The notes under the pieces are model-generated. The model did not search any database and had not been told where the DNA came from. It worked only from the letters and a program-made list of their open reading frames with translations. Positions 47,881-56,898 of a stretch of 64,000 nucleotides of DNA are shown one piece after another (the first letter of the stretch is position 1; each line of letters opens with the position of its first letter). The stretch lies in the NCBI GenBank assembly GCA_030147505.1, contig JASBVG010000026.1:1-64000 (forward strand), given 5' to 3'. This DNA is from Tardiphaga sp. Its GTDB lineage: Bacteria; Pseudomonadota; Alphaproteobacteria; Rhizobiales; Xanthobacteraceae. The translations under genes and the position numbers were made by a program.

Positions 47881-48966
47881 TCAGGCCTTCGCCGGCACCT
47901 CGCTCTGGCGCCGGGCGAAATGCCGAGCAATCCAGTTGCGGCCGGGCATCTCGATCAGACGATAGCTCACTTCCGCCAGCGCCCAGATCAGGGCGAAAGC
48001 TACCAGCGAGGCGGCGAGGTAGACCCAGTCGACCTGGCCGAAATGGCGCCAGGTACGGATGGCGAAGCTCACGAAGAGCGGGTGGATCAGGTAGATCGAA
48101 TAGGAGATAATTCCGAGCCGATACACGAGCCGATTGCCGAACAGGAGCTGAGCCATCCGCCCGTCGCGGGACAAAACGGCGACCAGCGGAATGTAGAGCA
48201 GATACATCAGGCGATCGCTAGCCTCGGCGATGCCGACAGCGATGATGGCGAGCGGCAGCGCTATCACGAGAATGTCCTGCATTGTCCCCGACAGGTGATC
48301 GACAAGATCGCCGAAGCGGAAGATGACGAGACCAAGCGCAAAGCCGCACACCGCGCGCAGCATCGGATAGAGCGAATTGCCATTGACCACATCGAGCGGC
48401 CCACCCGAGCCACGGCCGGTGATGCTGACCGCATAGATGCCGACCAGCGCCGCGATCACGGCGAGCAGCGCGATCCATCTATGCTTGCTCTGCGTCCATG
48501 GCATCAGCAGCGGCAGCAGCAGATAGGAGCCCATCTCGGCGCTTGCAGCCCAAGCGACGCCAATGATCGGAAAGATATAGAGGCCCCAGCCTGACAGCAT
48601 GAACAGATTGCCGAACCAGTCCCATGCCGAATACATCTCCAGCTTCTCGCCCGATAGGCCGGCGGCGATCTTGGCGACATAAAACAGACCGATGATGAAA
48701 TAGGCCGGATACAGGCGCGCCACGCGCTTGAGCATGAAGCTGGCGAACACCTTGCCAGTGAGGTGTCGGAACGTCTCGCGATAGTTCAGCGCCATCACGT
48801 AACCGGACAACATGAAGAACATGTCGACCAGCAGATAGCCGTAGGGGATGCGGAAGAACGAACCGGTGCCGCCGGTGGAGAGTTGAACGTCGCCAAAATG
48901 ATAGACGACGATGACCGCAGCGGCCACTCCGCGCACGCCGGTCAAGGCCCTGATATCGTCAGCCAT
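47881..48966 (-). CDS. Acyltransferase 3 family membrane protein
   Basis: The 361-residue protein has about ten hydrophobic helices and the N-terminal ALTGVRGVAAAVIVVYHF motif with the conserved histidine of the acyltransferase 3 (OafA/YrhL) family. RLYPAYFI is the next conserved motif (RxxP). These enzymes O-acetylate or acylate surface polysaccharides, LPS or membrane lipids. The gene is monocistronic. Neighbours give no clear clue to the substrate. Confidence 0.9.
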   Translation of the reverse strand: MADDIRALTGVRGVAAAVIVVYHFGDVQLSTGGTGSFFRIPYGYLLVDMFFMLSGYVMALNYRETFRHLTGKVFASFMLKRVARLYPAYFIIGLFYVAKIAAGLSGEKLEMYSAWDWFGNLFMLSGWGLYIFPIIGVAWAASAEMGSYLLLPLLMPWTQSKHRWIALLAVIAALVGIYAVSITGRGSGGPLDVVNGNSLYPMLRAVCGFALGLVIFRFGDLVDHLSGTMQDILVIALPLAIIAVGIAEASDRLMYLLYIPLVAVLSRDGRMAQLLFGNRLVYRLGIISYSIYLIHPLFVSFAIRTWRHFGQVDWVYLAASLVAFALIWALAEVSYRLIEMPGRNWIARHFARRQSEVPAKA

Positions 48967-49050
48967 ATAAAAAGCCCCTGCTCTACAGGCTCATGTGTAA
49001 CGCATGAACGGCAGGCAGGGGCGTAAAATCTTGCGTATGCGAGATCGCGC

Positions 49051-49560
49051 TCAGCGCTCGAAAGCAGCGCGCAGGCGGTTGAGCTGTGGCATCAGCGGAT
49101 TGCCGATCGGCGCCGGTTCGGCGGCAGCGTGAATGTTGGTGTCGAGACGGCGCACCTTGGTCTGCAGCGTCATCGAGCGCGCGATCAGGACCTGGAGCTG
49201 CTCCGGCAGCTTGATCAGCATGTCTTCCGGGCTCGGATCGGCGGCGCTGAGCTTGACCTTGGTCTTCTCGCGATTGGCCTGCGAGAGCGTCATCTCACCT
49301 TCCTTCACCGCACGATGCAGCAGCAGCCACGAGGCAAGTTGCATCAGGCGCGTTGTGAGGCGCATGCTTTCGGTCGCATAAGTGAGGCTCACAGAACGAT
49401 CGAGCGCCTTGGCTTCGGTGCGGCCGATACCGTCGAGATAGGCCGCGGTCTCTTCCACGAGGTCCATGCCCTCACGGAACAGAGCACCGAAGGCGGCGGA
49501 ATTGGTCAGCCGCTCGCTGAGCTGAACAAGAGCAGGTTCGCTCTGCAGACGATCCGTCAT
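49051..49560 (-). CDS. rcdA: RcdA-type (DUF1465) ClpXP adaptor
   Basis: The 169-residue protein matches DUF1465, the family of Caulobacter RcdA (regulator of CtrA degradation), a mid-level adaptor for ClpXP. The all-helical central part (AALFREGMDLVEETAAYLDGIGR and YATESMRLTTRLMQLASWLLLHRAV) forms the RcdA three-helix bundle, and the C-terminus is unstructured. I chose ATG 49560, which follows GAGG; an ATG-like start at 49578 lies 6 codons earlier. A near-match CtrA-box, TTAA-N7-TTTA, lies about 104 bases upstream. The candidate sRNA and DUF1192 gene lie just beyond. Confidence 0.85.
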   Translation of the reverse strand: MTDRLQSEPALVQLSERLTNSAAFGALFREGMDLVEETAAYLDGIGRTEAKALDRSVSLTYATESMRLTTRLMQLASWLLLHRAVKEGEMTLSQANREKTKVKLSAADPSPEDMLIKLPEQLQVLIARSMTLQTKVRRLDTNIHAAAEPAPIGNPLMPQLNRLRAAFER

Positions 49561-49663
49561 GGTTAACGCCTCACGCAAATGATTGCGGCCGCCTTTTTTT
49601 ACGGCCGTCTTATAATGAACAAATCATTGCGCGTGCGGTTGCCAGAGTCCAGCCGCCAAAAAA

Positions 49664-49678
49664 TTAAAGAAAGGTTTA
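49664..49678. promoter_or_regulatory. Possible CtrA-type site upstream of rcdA
   Basis: TTAA-AGAAAGG-TTTA at 49664-49678 matches the alphaproteobacterial CtrA consensus TTAA-N7-TTAA with one mismatch. It lies about 104 bases upstream of the rcdA start. The match to the consensus alone is weak evidence. Confidence 0.3.
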
Positions 49679-49707
49679 TGGTTTAAATCGAGGAGAGCCC
49701 ATGACGC

Positions 49708-49804
49708 CAAAAAAGAGCCGCCGTTGCCGGCGGCTTTAAAGTTGATAACAGGGAGGCGTCAAACAGAGTGGACAGGAGCCACTCGGTGTCCAAACAAGGA
49801 CAAT
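49708..49804 (-). ncRNA. Candidate trans-acting sRNA with anti-Shine-Dalgarno loop
   Basis: The minus strand has a clear intrinsic terminator: AGCCGCCG/CGGCGGCT (49716-49735, loop GCAA) followed by CTTTTTT. Upstream are a hairpin GAGTGG-CTCCTGT-CCACTC (49766-49784), whose loop carries the anti-Shine-Dalgarno stretch CTCCT, a single-stranded CCTCCC (49751-49756) and a small hairpin GTCC/GGAC. A promoter TTTACG (49840-49835) and CATATT (49816-49811) with an 18-base spacer fits a 5' end near 49803. Three stem-loops with exposed CU-rich anti-SD stretches is the architecture of the rhizobial alpha-r14-like sRNAs. Size would be about 95 nt. Confidence 0.65.
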
Positions 49805-49993
49805 TTGAGTAATATGCGAGAAAGCTTAATTGCACGTAAATCCGTGGGCATTTGTTCGCTATCGCAGCGTGTCCATATGTACCGGAATGGGACGCTCGCG
49901 GATGTGTGATTGAAAAGCTACTCGGAATTTGTAGCCCGGATGAAGCGAAGCGCACTCCGGGCCAAGGGCTTCACACGATCATCACGACTTGCA

Positions 49994-50185
49994 TCACGAC
50001 TTGAAGAACCGATCCGCCGCATCGCGAGTGGCGCGCTTCAGGTTCATGCTCGACTGCAGACGGGCAATTTCGCCGTTCAGCAGCTCGATCCGGGCCGCCA
50101 ATTCTTCCACAGACAATTGTGAAAGATCCTGCCCGATCTCGTGACTGCTCTGCTTCTTCGGCCGTTCGCTCTCATCGAAAGCCAT
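49994..50185 (-). CDS. DUF1192 family small protein
   Basis: The 63-residue product starts MAFDESERPKKQSSHEIGQDL, then LSVEELAARIELLNGEIARLQSSM, the signature of DUF1192, and a short RATRDAADRFFKS tail. Function unknown. It has a very good ribosome binding site (GAGGAGG). Its position near rcdA and before the quinone oxidoreductase gene is conserved in alphaproteobacteria, to my recollection. The candidate sRNA lies about 190 bases downstream on the same strand. Confidence 0.88.
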   Translation of the reverse strand: MAFDESERPKKQSSHEIGQDLSQLSVEELAARIELLNGEIARLQSSMNLKRATRDAADRFFKS

Positions 50186-50371
50186 TGTCGTCTCCTCCTC
50201 GCCGTCTACCTGGCCCGCGTGAGCGCAGCGACATGCGGATAAACGCCCTCCCGGAACAACGCCCCTGCATGTCGCGGCGCGCTCGTAGCAAACTACCGGC
50301 TCCAGCCGGTTGCCAGCGTCCGGCCGGCTCACTAATCAAGTAGGCACCTCATCTCGCCGCAAGGACAAATC

Positions 50372-51367
50372 ATGGAAAAGCTGCCCGCGCAAATGACCGT
50401 CGTCGCCATCAGCAGGCCGGGTGGCCCCGAGGTGCTGATCCCGGAAACGCGCAATCTGCCGAAGCCCGGCCCCGGCGAAATCCTGGTGAAGGTCGCTGCA
50501 GCCGGCGTCAACCGTCCGGACGTGGCGCAGCGGTCCGGCAGCTATCCGCCGCCGCCCGGCGCCAGTGACCTGCCTGGCCTGGAAATCGCCGGCACCGTGG
50601 TAGCGCTCGGTGACGGGGTCACCAAACACAAGCTCGGCGACAAGGTGATGTCGCTGGTCGCCGGCGGCGGCTATGCGCAATATTGCATCGCGCAGGACGC
50701 CCAGGCGATGACGGTGCCGGAAGGCTTCTCGATGCTGGAAGCCGGTGCCACCGCCGAAACACTGATGACCGTCTGGCACAATGTGTTTGAGCGCGGCGGC
50801 CTTGTGGCCGGTGAGACGCTGCTGATCCATGGCGGCTCCTCAGGCATCGGTACCATGGCGATCCAGCTTGCCAAGGCACTTGGCGCGAAGGTCATCGTCA
50901 CCGTCGGCTCGCAGGACAAGGCGGAGGCCTGCCTCAAGCTCGGTGCAGACCACGCGATCAACTACAAGACCGAGGATTTCGTCGAGCGGGTCAAGGAAAT
51001 CACCAAGACCGGCGTCGAGTTGATCCTGGATATGGTCGGCGGCGACTATGTGGAAAAGAACTTCGATGCTGCAGCCGTCGACGGTCGCATCGTCCAGATC
51101 GCGGTGTTGAACGGCCCCAAGGCGACCATCAACGCCGCCAAGATCATGGTAAAGCGGCTGCATTATACCGGCTCTACCCTGCGCCCGCGGACCAATGAGG
51201 CGAAGGCCGCCATGGTCGCCGCCATCGAGGCCAAGGTCCTGCCGCTGCTCAAGAGCGGCAAGGTCAAGCCCTTGATGGACAGCACTTTCCCGCTGAAGCA
51301 GGCCGCCGACGCCCACAAGCGGATGGAAACCAGCGCACATATTGGCAAAATTGTGTTGGAGGTTTAG
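50372..51367 (+). CDS. NADPH:quinone oxidoreductase (zinc-independent MDR family, PIG3-like)
   Basis: The 331-residue protein is a medium-chain dehydrogenase/reductase. The N-terminal substrate domain reads KVAAAGVNRPDVAQRSGSYPPPPGASDLPGLEIAGTV in essence, followed by the Rossmann segment HGGSSGIGTMAIQLAKALGAKVIVTVGS. The zinc ligands of alcohol dehydrogenases are absent, as in quinone oxidoreductases. It is most like the PIG3/TP53I3 subgroup. It diverges from DUF1192, sharing the 187-base intergenic region. Confidence 0.92.
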   Translation: MEKLPAQMTVVAISRPGGPEVLIPETRNLPKPGPGEILVKVAAAGVNRPDVAQRSGSYPPPPGASDLPGLEIAGTVVALGDGVTKHKLGDKVMSLVAGGGYAQYCIAQDAQAMTVPEGFSMLEAGATAETLMTVWHNVFERGGLVAGETLLIHGGSSGIGTMAIQLAKALGAKVIVTVGSQDKAEACLKLGADHAINYKTEDFVERVKEITKTGVELILDMVGGDYVEKNFDAAAVDGRIVQIAVLNGPKATINAAKIMVKRLHYTGSTLRPRTNEAKAAMVAAIEAKVLPLLKSGKVKPLMDSTFPLKQAADAHKRMETSAHIGKIVLEV

Positions 51368-51496
51368 CGCGGGAGAACAGCGTTAAACCCTTTGATTTGT
51401 TGCGCTTTCGTGTCATTTATCGAGCCTTCGATAAACGACCCGCAGATGACTTGCCTCCGGGCTTCGGCGAGGTCCACGGATTGGTGATCGCGGAAC

Positions 51497-54382
51497 ATGT
51501 CATTGCGTTTTGTCAGGTGGCTGGCGCCCCTCGCGCTCGGCCTCATGATGTTGGTCGCCGCAGGTCCTGCACGCGCCGTTGATGCGGTCAGCGTCCGCGG
51601 CGACGCGCCCGCCATCGATCTCACTGGCATCCTCGATTTCCAGCACAGCGAAACCGATCGCATCCAGGTGTCCACTGCGCCCGGCACCGACGGCATCGTC
51701 CGCCGCATCGAGGTGCGCGGCCGCGAGGGCGGCCAGAACTGGGTGGTGTTCGCGCTTGCCAACAACACCGACGACCAGCTCGACCGCCTGATCGTCGCGC
51801 CGCATTACCGCATGGTGAATTCCGGCTTGCTGTGGCCCGATCTTGGTCTCTCGCGCATCGCGACGATTACGCCCTCCACCGGCGATCGCCCCGAACGACA
51901 GGATAGCGCCACCGCCGACGTGTTCCGCGTCACGCTCGATCCCGGCGCTGTCATCACCTTCGTCGCCGAACTGCGCACCGACAAGCTGCCGCAGCTCTAC
52001 CTGTGGGATCCCGAAGCCTACAAGGACAAGGTCAACTCGTTCACGCTGTACCAGGGCATTGTCATCGGCATTTCCGGTCTACTGGCGCTGGTGCTGACGA
52101 TCCTGTTCGTGGTGAAGGGCAGCATCATGTTTCCGGCAGCGGCAGCGCTCGCCTGGGCCGTGCTGGTCTATATCGGCGTCGATTTCGGTTTTTGGGGAAA
52201 GGTGCTCGACATGTCGTCGGGCGCCGAGCGCGTCTGGCGCGCATCGGGCGAAGCCATCCTGGCAGCGACGCTGCTGGTGTTCCTGTTCGCTTATCTCAAT
52301 CTCAATCGCTGGCATGTGCGCTACTCGCACATCACCGCAGCGTGGCTGGTGTTTCTCGGCTCGTTGGTCGGCCTCGCGCTGTATGATCCCGCCGTCGCCT
52401 CCGGCATCGCCCGCATCTCGCTGGTGCTGATCGCCGTCGCCGGCTTCGGCTTGATCGTCTATCTGTCGACCCACGGCTTCGACCGCGCGGTGCTGCTGAT
52501 CCCGACCTGGTTCCTGCTGGTCGTATGGGTGGTGGCATCGGGCATGGCCGTGGCCGGCGCCGTCACCAACGATATCGTCGGTCCCGCTCTCCTTGGCGGC
52601 CTCGTGCTGATCGTGATGCTGATCGGCTTCACGGTGATGCAGCACGCTTTTGCCGGCGGCGGCGCCAGCAACGGCATCGTCTCCGACGTCGAGCGCCGCG
52701 CGCTGGCACTGACGGGCTCTGGCGATTTGATCTGGGACTGGGACGTCTCCGCCGACAAGGTGTTCACCAGCGCCGAGACGGAAGCGCTGCTCGGGCTGAA
52801 ACGCGGCACGCTGGAAGGCCCGGCCTCGGACTGGCTGGAAATTCTCCATCCGCTCGATCAGGATCGTTTCCGCGCAGCGCTCGACAGTGTTCTCGACCAG
52901 CGCCGCGGTCGTCTGGTGCAGGATTTCCGCCTGCGCACCCCCGACGGCCACTTCATGTGGTTCGCGCTGAAGGCGCGCCCGGTGGTCGGCTCCGATGGCG
53001 AAGTGACCCGCGTGGTCGGCACGCTCACCGACGTCACCGAGATCAAGAATGCCGAAGAGCGCATGCTGCACGATAGCGTGCATGACAACCTCACCGGCCT
53101 GCCGAACCGCAAGCTGTTCATCGACCGCCTGAACGCGCTGGCGAACTTCTCCAAGACGCTGCCGACACCGTTGCGGCCGACCATCATGGTGATCGACCTC
53201 GATCGCTTCAAACAGGTGAATGATAGCGTCGGCATCGCCGTCGGCGACTCCATCCTGCTCACGCTGGCGCGCCGCCTGACCCGCATTCTCAAGCCGCAGG
53301 ATACGCTGGCCCGCATCGCCGGCGACCAGTTCGGCCTGATCCTGATGTCCGAACAGGACAGCGCCAAGATCACCGCCTTCGCCGAGACCATCCGCAAGAC
53401 CATCCGCGCGCCGATCGCGTTCAATGATCGTGAGATCTTCCTCACCGCATCCATCGGCCTCGCGCTGTCAGACCCGGCGACACCCGTCACCGACGAACTG
53501 ATCAAGGATGCAGAGCTGGCGATGTATCACTCCAAGCGCATCGGCGGCGATCGCATCGACGTCTACAAGCCGGCGATGCGCGCGCGGAAGACCGACCGCC
53601 TGACGCTGGAATCCGAACTGCGCCGCGCGATCGAGCGGCAGGAAATCACCATCCTGTACCAGCCGATCGTCCGTCTCGAGGATCGCAGCATCGCCGGCTT
53701 CGAGGCGCTCGCCCGCTGGGATCATCCGAAGCTCGGCCGTATGTCGCCGGTGGAATTCATCGCGATTGCCGAAGAGATCGGCTTGATCATCGATCTCGGC
53801 ATGTTCGTGCTGGACCAGACCGCGCGACAGCTCGCGATCTGGCAGCGCGCCATGCGTGCACGCGAGCCGATCTTCGCCAGCGTCAACGTTTCCTCGCGCC
53901 AATTGCTGCGCCACGATCTGTTGCACGACATCCGCACTGTGCTGTCGCGCTCCTCGGTCGCGCGGGGCACGCTGAAGCTGGAGCTGACGGAATCGCTGGT
54001 GATGGAGAATCCGGAGCATGCGGCCCAGATGCTGCAGCGGATTCGCGAACTCGGCACCGGCCTGTCGCTGGACGACTTCGGCACCGGCCATTCGTCGCTG
54101 TCCTATCTGCAGCGCTTCCCGTTCGACACGCTGAAGATCGACCAGTCCTTCGTCCGCACCAATGGCCGCGGCGCCCGTCCCGTCATCCTGAAATCGATCA
54201 TCGCGATGGCTCACGATCTCGGGATGCATGTGGTCGCCGAGGGCGTCGAGACGGACTCTGACGCGGTGGAGCTGTATCAGCTCGGCTGCGAATACGCCCA
54301 GGGCTTCGCCTTCGGTGAGCCGATGGATGCCGATGCCGCGATGCGGCTCCTGACGGAAGAGCGACTGGAGGCGGCGAGCTGA
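51497..54382 (+). CDS. Membrane GGDEF-EAL protein with degenerate GGDEF (probable c-di-GMP phosphodiesterase)
   Basis: The 961-residue protein has a signal peptide (residues 1-27), a periplasmic sensor domain (28-185, 7TMR-DISM-like), and about eight membrane helices (190-395). A PAS domain (about 415-530) is followed by GGDEF and EAL domains. The GGDEF active site reads AGDQF at 608-612, so cyclase activity is unlikely. The EAL motif is EAL at 736-738 (FEALARWDHP), DDFGTGHSS has H where most active enzymes have Y, and LTES, VAEGVE and EFGEPM-like residues are present. It most likely degrades c-di-GMP in response to a periplasmic signal. The gene is monocistronic. Confidence 0.93.
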   Translation: MSLRFVRWLAPLALGLMMLVAAGPARAVDAVSVRGDAPAIDLTGILDFQHSETDRIQVSTAPGTDGIVRRIEVRGREGGQNWVVFALANNTDDQLDRLIVAPHYRMVNSGLLWPDLGLSRIATITPSTGDRPERQDSATADVFRVTLDPGAVITFVAELRTDKLPQLYLWDPEAYKDKVNSFTLYQGIVIGISGLLALVLTILFVVKGSIMFPAAAALAWAVLVYIGVDFGFWGKVLDMSSGAERVWRASGEAILAATLLVFLFAYLNLNRWHVRYSHITAAWLVFLGSLVGLALYDPAVASGIARISLVLIAVAGFGLIVYLSTHGFDRAVLLIPTWFLLVVWVVASGMAVAGAVTNDIVGPALLGGLVLIVMLIGFTVMQHAFAGGGASNGIVSDVERRALALTGSGDLIWDWDVSADKVFTSAETEALLGLKRGTLEGPASDWLEILHPLDQDRFRAALDSVLDQRRGRLVQDFRLRTPDGHFMWFALKARPVVGSDGEVTRVVGTLTDVTEIKNAEERMLHDSVHDNLTGLPNRKLFIDRLNALANFSKTLPTPLRPTIMVIDLDRFKQVNDSVGIAVGDSILLTLARRLTRILKPQDTLARIAGDQFGLILMSEQDSAKITAFAETIRKTIRAPIAFNDREIFLTASIGLALSDPATPVTDELIKDAELAMYHSKRIGGDRIDVYKPAMRARKTDRLTLESELRRAIERQEITILYQPIVRLEDRSIAGFEALARWDHPKLGRMSPVEFIAIAEEIGLIIDLGMFVLDQTARQLAIWQRAMRAREPIFASVNVSSRQLLRHDLLHDIRTVLSRSSVARGTLKLELTESLVMENPEHAAQMLQRIRELGTGLSLDDFGTGHSSLSYLQRFPFDTLKIDQSFVRTNGRGARPVILKSIIAMAHDLGMHVVAEGVETDSDAVELYQLGCEYAQGFAFGEPMDADAAMRLLTEERLEAAS

Positions 54383-54494
54383 CGAAGACGTGCGTCAACC
54401 CGCCTTCATCGTCTCTGCAGTCAACTTAGCAGATCCTTAATCGCCGCCGCGTACGCAACTCCTTGCGCTCATCCATGAGCTGCGGGGGGATTTC

Positions 54495-56084
54495 GTGACA
54501 ACCATCTCCGTCGATGAACCGCGGCCTGTCTCTCTGTACTCGCAGACACAGCCGGCCCGGCTGCATCCGGCACTCGTCATTGCCGGTGGCATGGCGCTCG
54601 GCGCGGCCTATGCCGGCTTCGCCGGTGAGGACGTCAACTGGGATTGGCAGAACTATCACCACTACAACGTCTGGGCGCTGCTGAACGGCCGCTACGAACA
54701 CGACGTGGTGCCGCCGGGCTTCCAGACCTACTTCAACTCCTACATCTATTTCCCGTGGTACTACCTGCGCGAGACGCTGCCGCCGATGGTGGCCGGCATG
54801 CTCATGGGCGCCGTGCACGGGCTCAATCTGGCGCTGATCTACTGGCTGGCGCGCCGCCTGCTCGGCCATGCCGTGAGCGCGCTCGCGATCGCCGCGATCC
54901 TGCTGCTGGCGGCATGCGGTCCGATGACCCTGTCGGAGACCGGCACCAGCTTCGCCGATATCCTCACCTCAATTCCGATCATCGCGGGCCTGCTCCTGAT
55001 GATCGCGCGCGATGATGTCGAGCCTAGACATTATATCGGCGCCGGCCTTCTTGTCGGCCTCGCGCTCGGCCTGAAGCTCACCAACATTGTCTTCGCGCTC
55101 GGTCTCGGCGCTGCGGCGCTGGCGACAGCACGTCCCACACTGGCAATGATCTATCTCGCCGTCGGCGGCGTGATCGGCAGCCTGATCGGCGGCGGCGCCT
55201 GGGGGCAGATGCTGTGGCGCGAATTCGGGAATCCGTTTTTTCCGCTACTCAACAGCCTGTTCCCCTCGGCCGAAATGCCGGCAACGACGATCCTCGATCG
55301 CCAGTTCATCCCGCGCGGCATTCTCGACGGGCTGGCCTATCCGTTCTACTGGCTGATCGGCGACTATCGCAGCTCGGAATTTCCCTTCCGCGATGCGCGC
55401 TTCGCGATCCTGATGCTGCTGATCCCCCTGGCGATCGTCGCACGTATCCGAGCCGCTCGGGCGTTGTTCTCACGGCGCGAGTGGCAGCTCATCCTCTTCT
55501 TCGTCGCATCCTATGCGGTCTGGTTGGCGCTGTTCGCGATCCACCGTTACATCGTCACGCTCGAATTGCTCACGGCGCCGCTCATCGTGATCGTATTGTT
55601 GCGCTGTCTGGATTCACTGGGGACGTCACCCTCGAGCCGATCCGCCGGGCTTGCGAGCATCGCGATCGCGCTGGCGGCAGCGCTCTGGCTGCAGCCCGCC
55701 GACTGGTGGCGACGTCCGTGGTCGATGCCGTATCGGCCGGCCATTCCCTCAGTGCTGTCGCAGGCCGCGACCTATCTGCTGCTCGACAAGCCGCTTGCGT
55801 TCATGGCGCCGTTCCTGCCGGCCGGTTCACGCTTCTATCAGGTCGCCGATATCGCCCTGCCGATCCTGCCCGGCCGCAAGTTCGACCGACGCATGCGTGC
55901 AGCGATGAAGGAACCGCTGCCGGGCGGCATCTGGGAAATGCATATCAAGGGACGGCCGGTGCGCAGCGAGGCGCTGGCAACCTATGGACTGATGGTGGAT
56001 GCATCCCGTCCGTGCGTGGAGATCGAGGGCCCGCAATTGACGACGATGAATATCGCCTGCCCGCTGATTCCCTCTACGCACTGA
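54495..56084 (+). CDS. Polytopic membrane protein, probable GT-C-like glycosyltransferase
   Basis: The 529-residue protein has about ten to eleven membrane helices. An early loop contains EDVNWDWQNYHHYNVWALLNGRY, with acidic and aromatic residues in the position of the catalytic aspartate loop of GT-C (lipid-sugar-dependent) glycosyltransferases. No named family is certain. GTG 54495 follows the purine-rich GGGGGGAT at about 8 bases. It ends 2 bases before the convergent yqgE stop. The nearest glycan-related gene is the flippase at 57.9 kb. Confidence 0.65.
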   Translation: MTTISVDEPRPVSLYSQTQPARLHPALVIAGGMALGAAYAGFAGEDVNWDWQNYHHYNVWALLNGRYEHDVVPPGFQTYFNSYIYFPWYYLRETLPPMVAGMLMGAVHGLNLALIYWLARRLLGHAVSALAIAAILLLAACGPMTLSETGTSFADILTSIPIIAGLLLMIARDDVEPRHYIGAGLLVGLALGLKLTNIVFALGLGAAALATARPTLAMIYLAVGGVIGSLIGGGAWGQMLWREFGNPFFPLLNSLFPSAEMPATTILDRQFIPRGILDGLAYPFYWLIGDYRSSEFPFRDARFAILMLLIPLAIVARIRAARALFSRREWQLILFFVASYAVWLALFAIHRYIVTLELLTAPLIVIVLLRCLDSLGTSPSSRSAGLASIAIALAAALWLQPADWWRRPWSMPYRPAIPSVLSQAATYLLLDKPLAFMAPFLPAGSRFYQVADIALPILPGRKFDRRMRAAMKEPLPGGIWEMHIKGRPVRSEALATYGLMVDASRPCVEIEGPQLTTMNIACPLIPSTH

Positions 56085-56086
56085 CG

Positions 56087-56743
56087 TCAGGCGTGGCCGG
56101 CCTCGGCAGACAGCGTGCCCGGCGCAACGCCGATCTTCTGCAGTGCGCGCATGTATTTTTCGTCGATATCCGCGCCGAAGATCAGATCGTCGTCGGCCGC
56201 GCAATGCAGCCAGCCGTTGCACTGAATTTCGTTCTCGAGCTGGCCCGGCGCCCAGCCGGCATAGCCGAGCGCCAGAATGGCGTGCTTCGGCCCGCCCCCA
56301 TTGGCGATCGCCCTTAAAATGTCCACGGTCGCCGTCAGACAGATGCCGTCGTCGATAGGCAACGTCGCATCCTGGATGAAGAAATCGCTGGAATGGAGCA
56401 CGAAGCCGCGACCTGTTTCCACCGGCCCGCCCTTCAGCACCTTCATGCTTTCGGCGCTTTCCGGGAGTTTGATATTGTCAGCATCGTCGATGATGTCGAG
56501 TTGCGCCAGCAGTTCGGGAAAATCGATACTTCCGGCACGACGATTGACGATGATGCCCATGGCGCCCTCGGAAGAATGAGCACACACATAGATCACCGAG
56601 CGCGCGAAACGCTCGTCATCCATCACGGGCATCGCGATAAGGAGCTGGCCGTCAAGATAGCTGCCGGCGGCATCCGAAGCGCCGATTCCGGCTGCACGTG
56701 GCTTGGCGGGACTTTTGCGGCTTCGCTTGCGAGTGGGTTCCAT
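56087..56743 (-). CDS. yqgE: YqgE/AlgH family protein
   Basis: The 218-residue protein belongs to the YqgE/AlgH family: [36 protein letters not shown], and [18 protein letters not shown]. The N-terminal 25 residues are basic (KRSRKSPAK) and not typical of the family core. Function is poorly defined; in Pseudomonas AlgH affects alginate and regulation. The frame opens at a TTG (56749); ATG 56743 is the natural start. It converges with the GT-C-like gene, with 2 bases between stop codons. Confidence 0.94.
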   Translation of the reverse strand: MEPTRKRSRKSPAKPRAAGIGASDAAGSYLDGQLLIAMPVMDDERFARSVIYVCAHSSEGAMGIIVNRRAGSIDFPELLAQLDIIDDADNIKLPESAESMKVLKGGPVETGRGFVLHSSDFFIQDATLPIDDGICLTATVDILRAIANGGGPKHAILALGYAGWAPGQLENEIQCNGWLHCAADDDLIFGADIDEKYMRALQKIGVAPGTLSAEAGHA

Positions 56744-56898
56744 CAGCAAGACGCTCTCATGTTATCCATTCATCCTGATCTCGGGGCCATTCGCTGTCAA
56801 TCAACCTTGGACGGCACGCAACAGAACGGCATCACAAGCAGTTCAATAGCTTAAGTTAGGTTTGAAGTTATGACAGGCTACCCCTGTAAGGACGCCCG

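Noticed and set aside
49683-49955. 90-codon minus-strand frame across the sRNA region
   Set aside because: It reads through the terminator hairpin, has no ribosome binding site, and its composition is not protein-like; the RNA structure explains the segment better.
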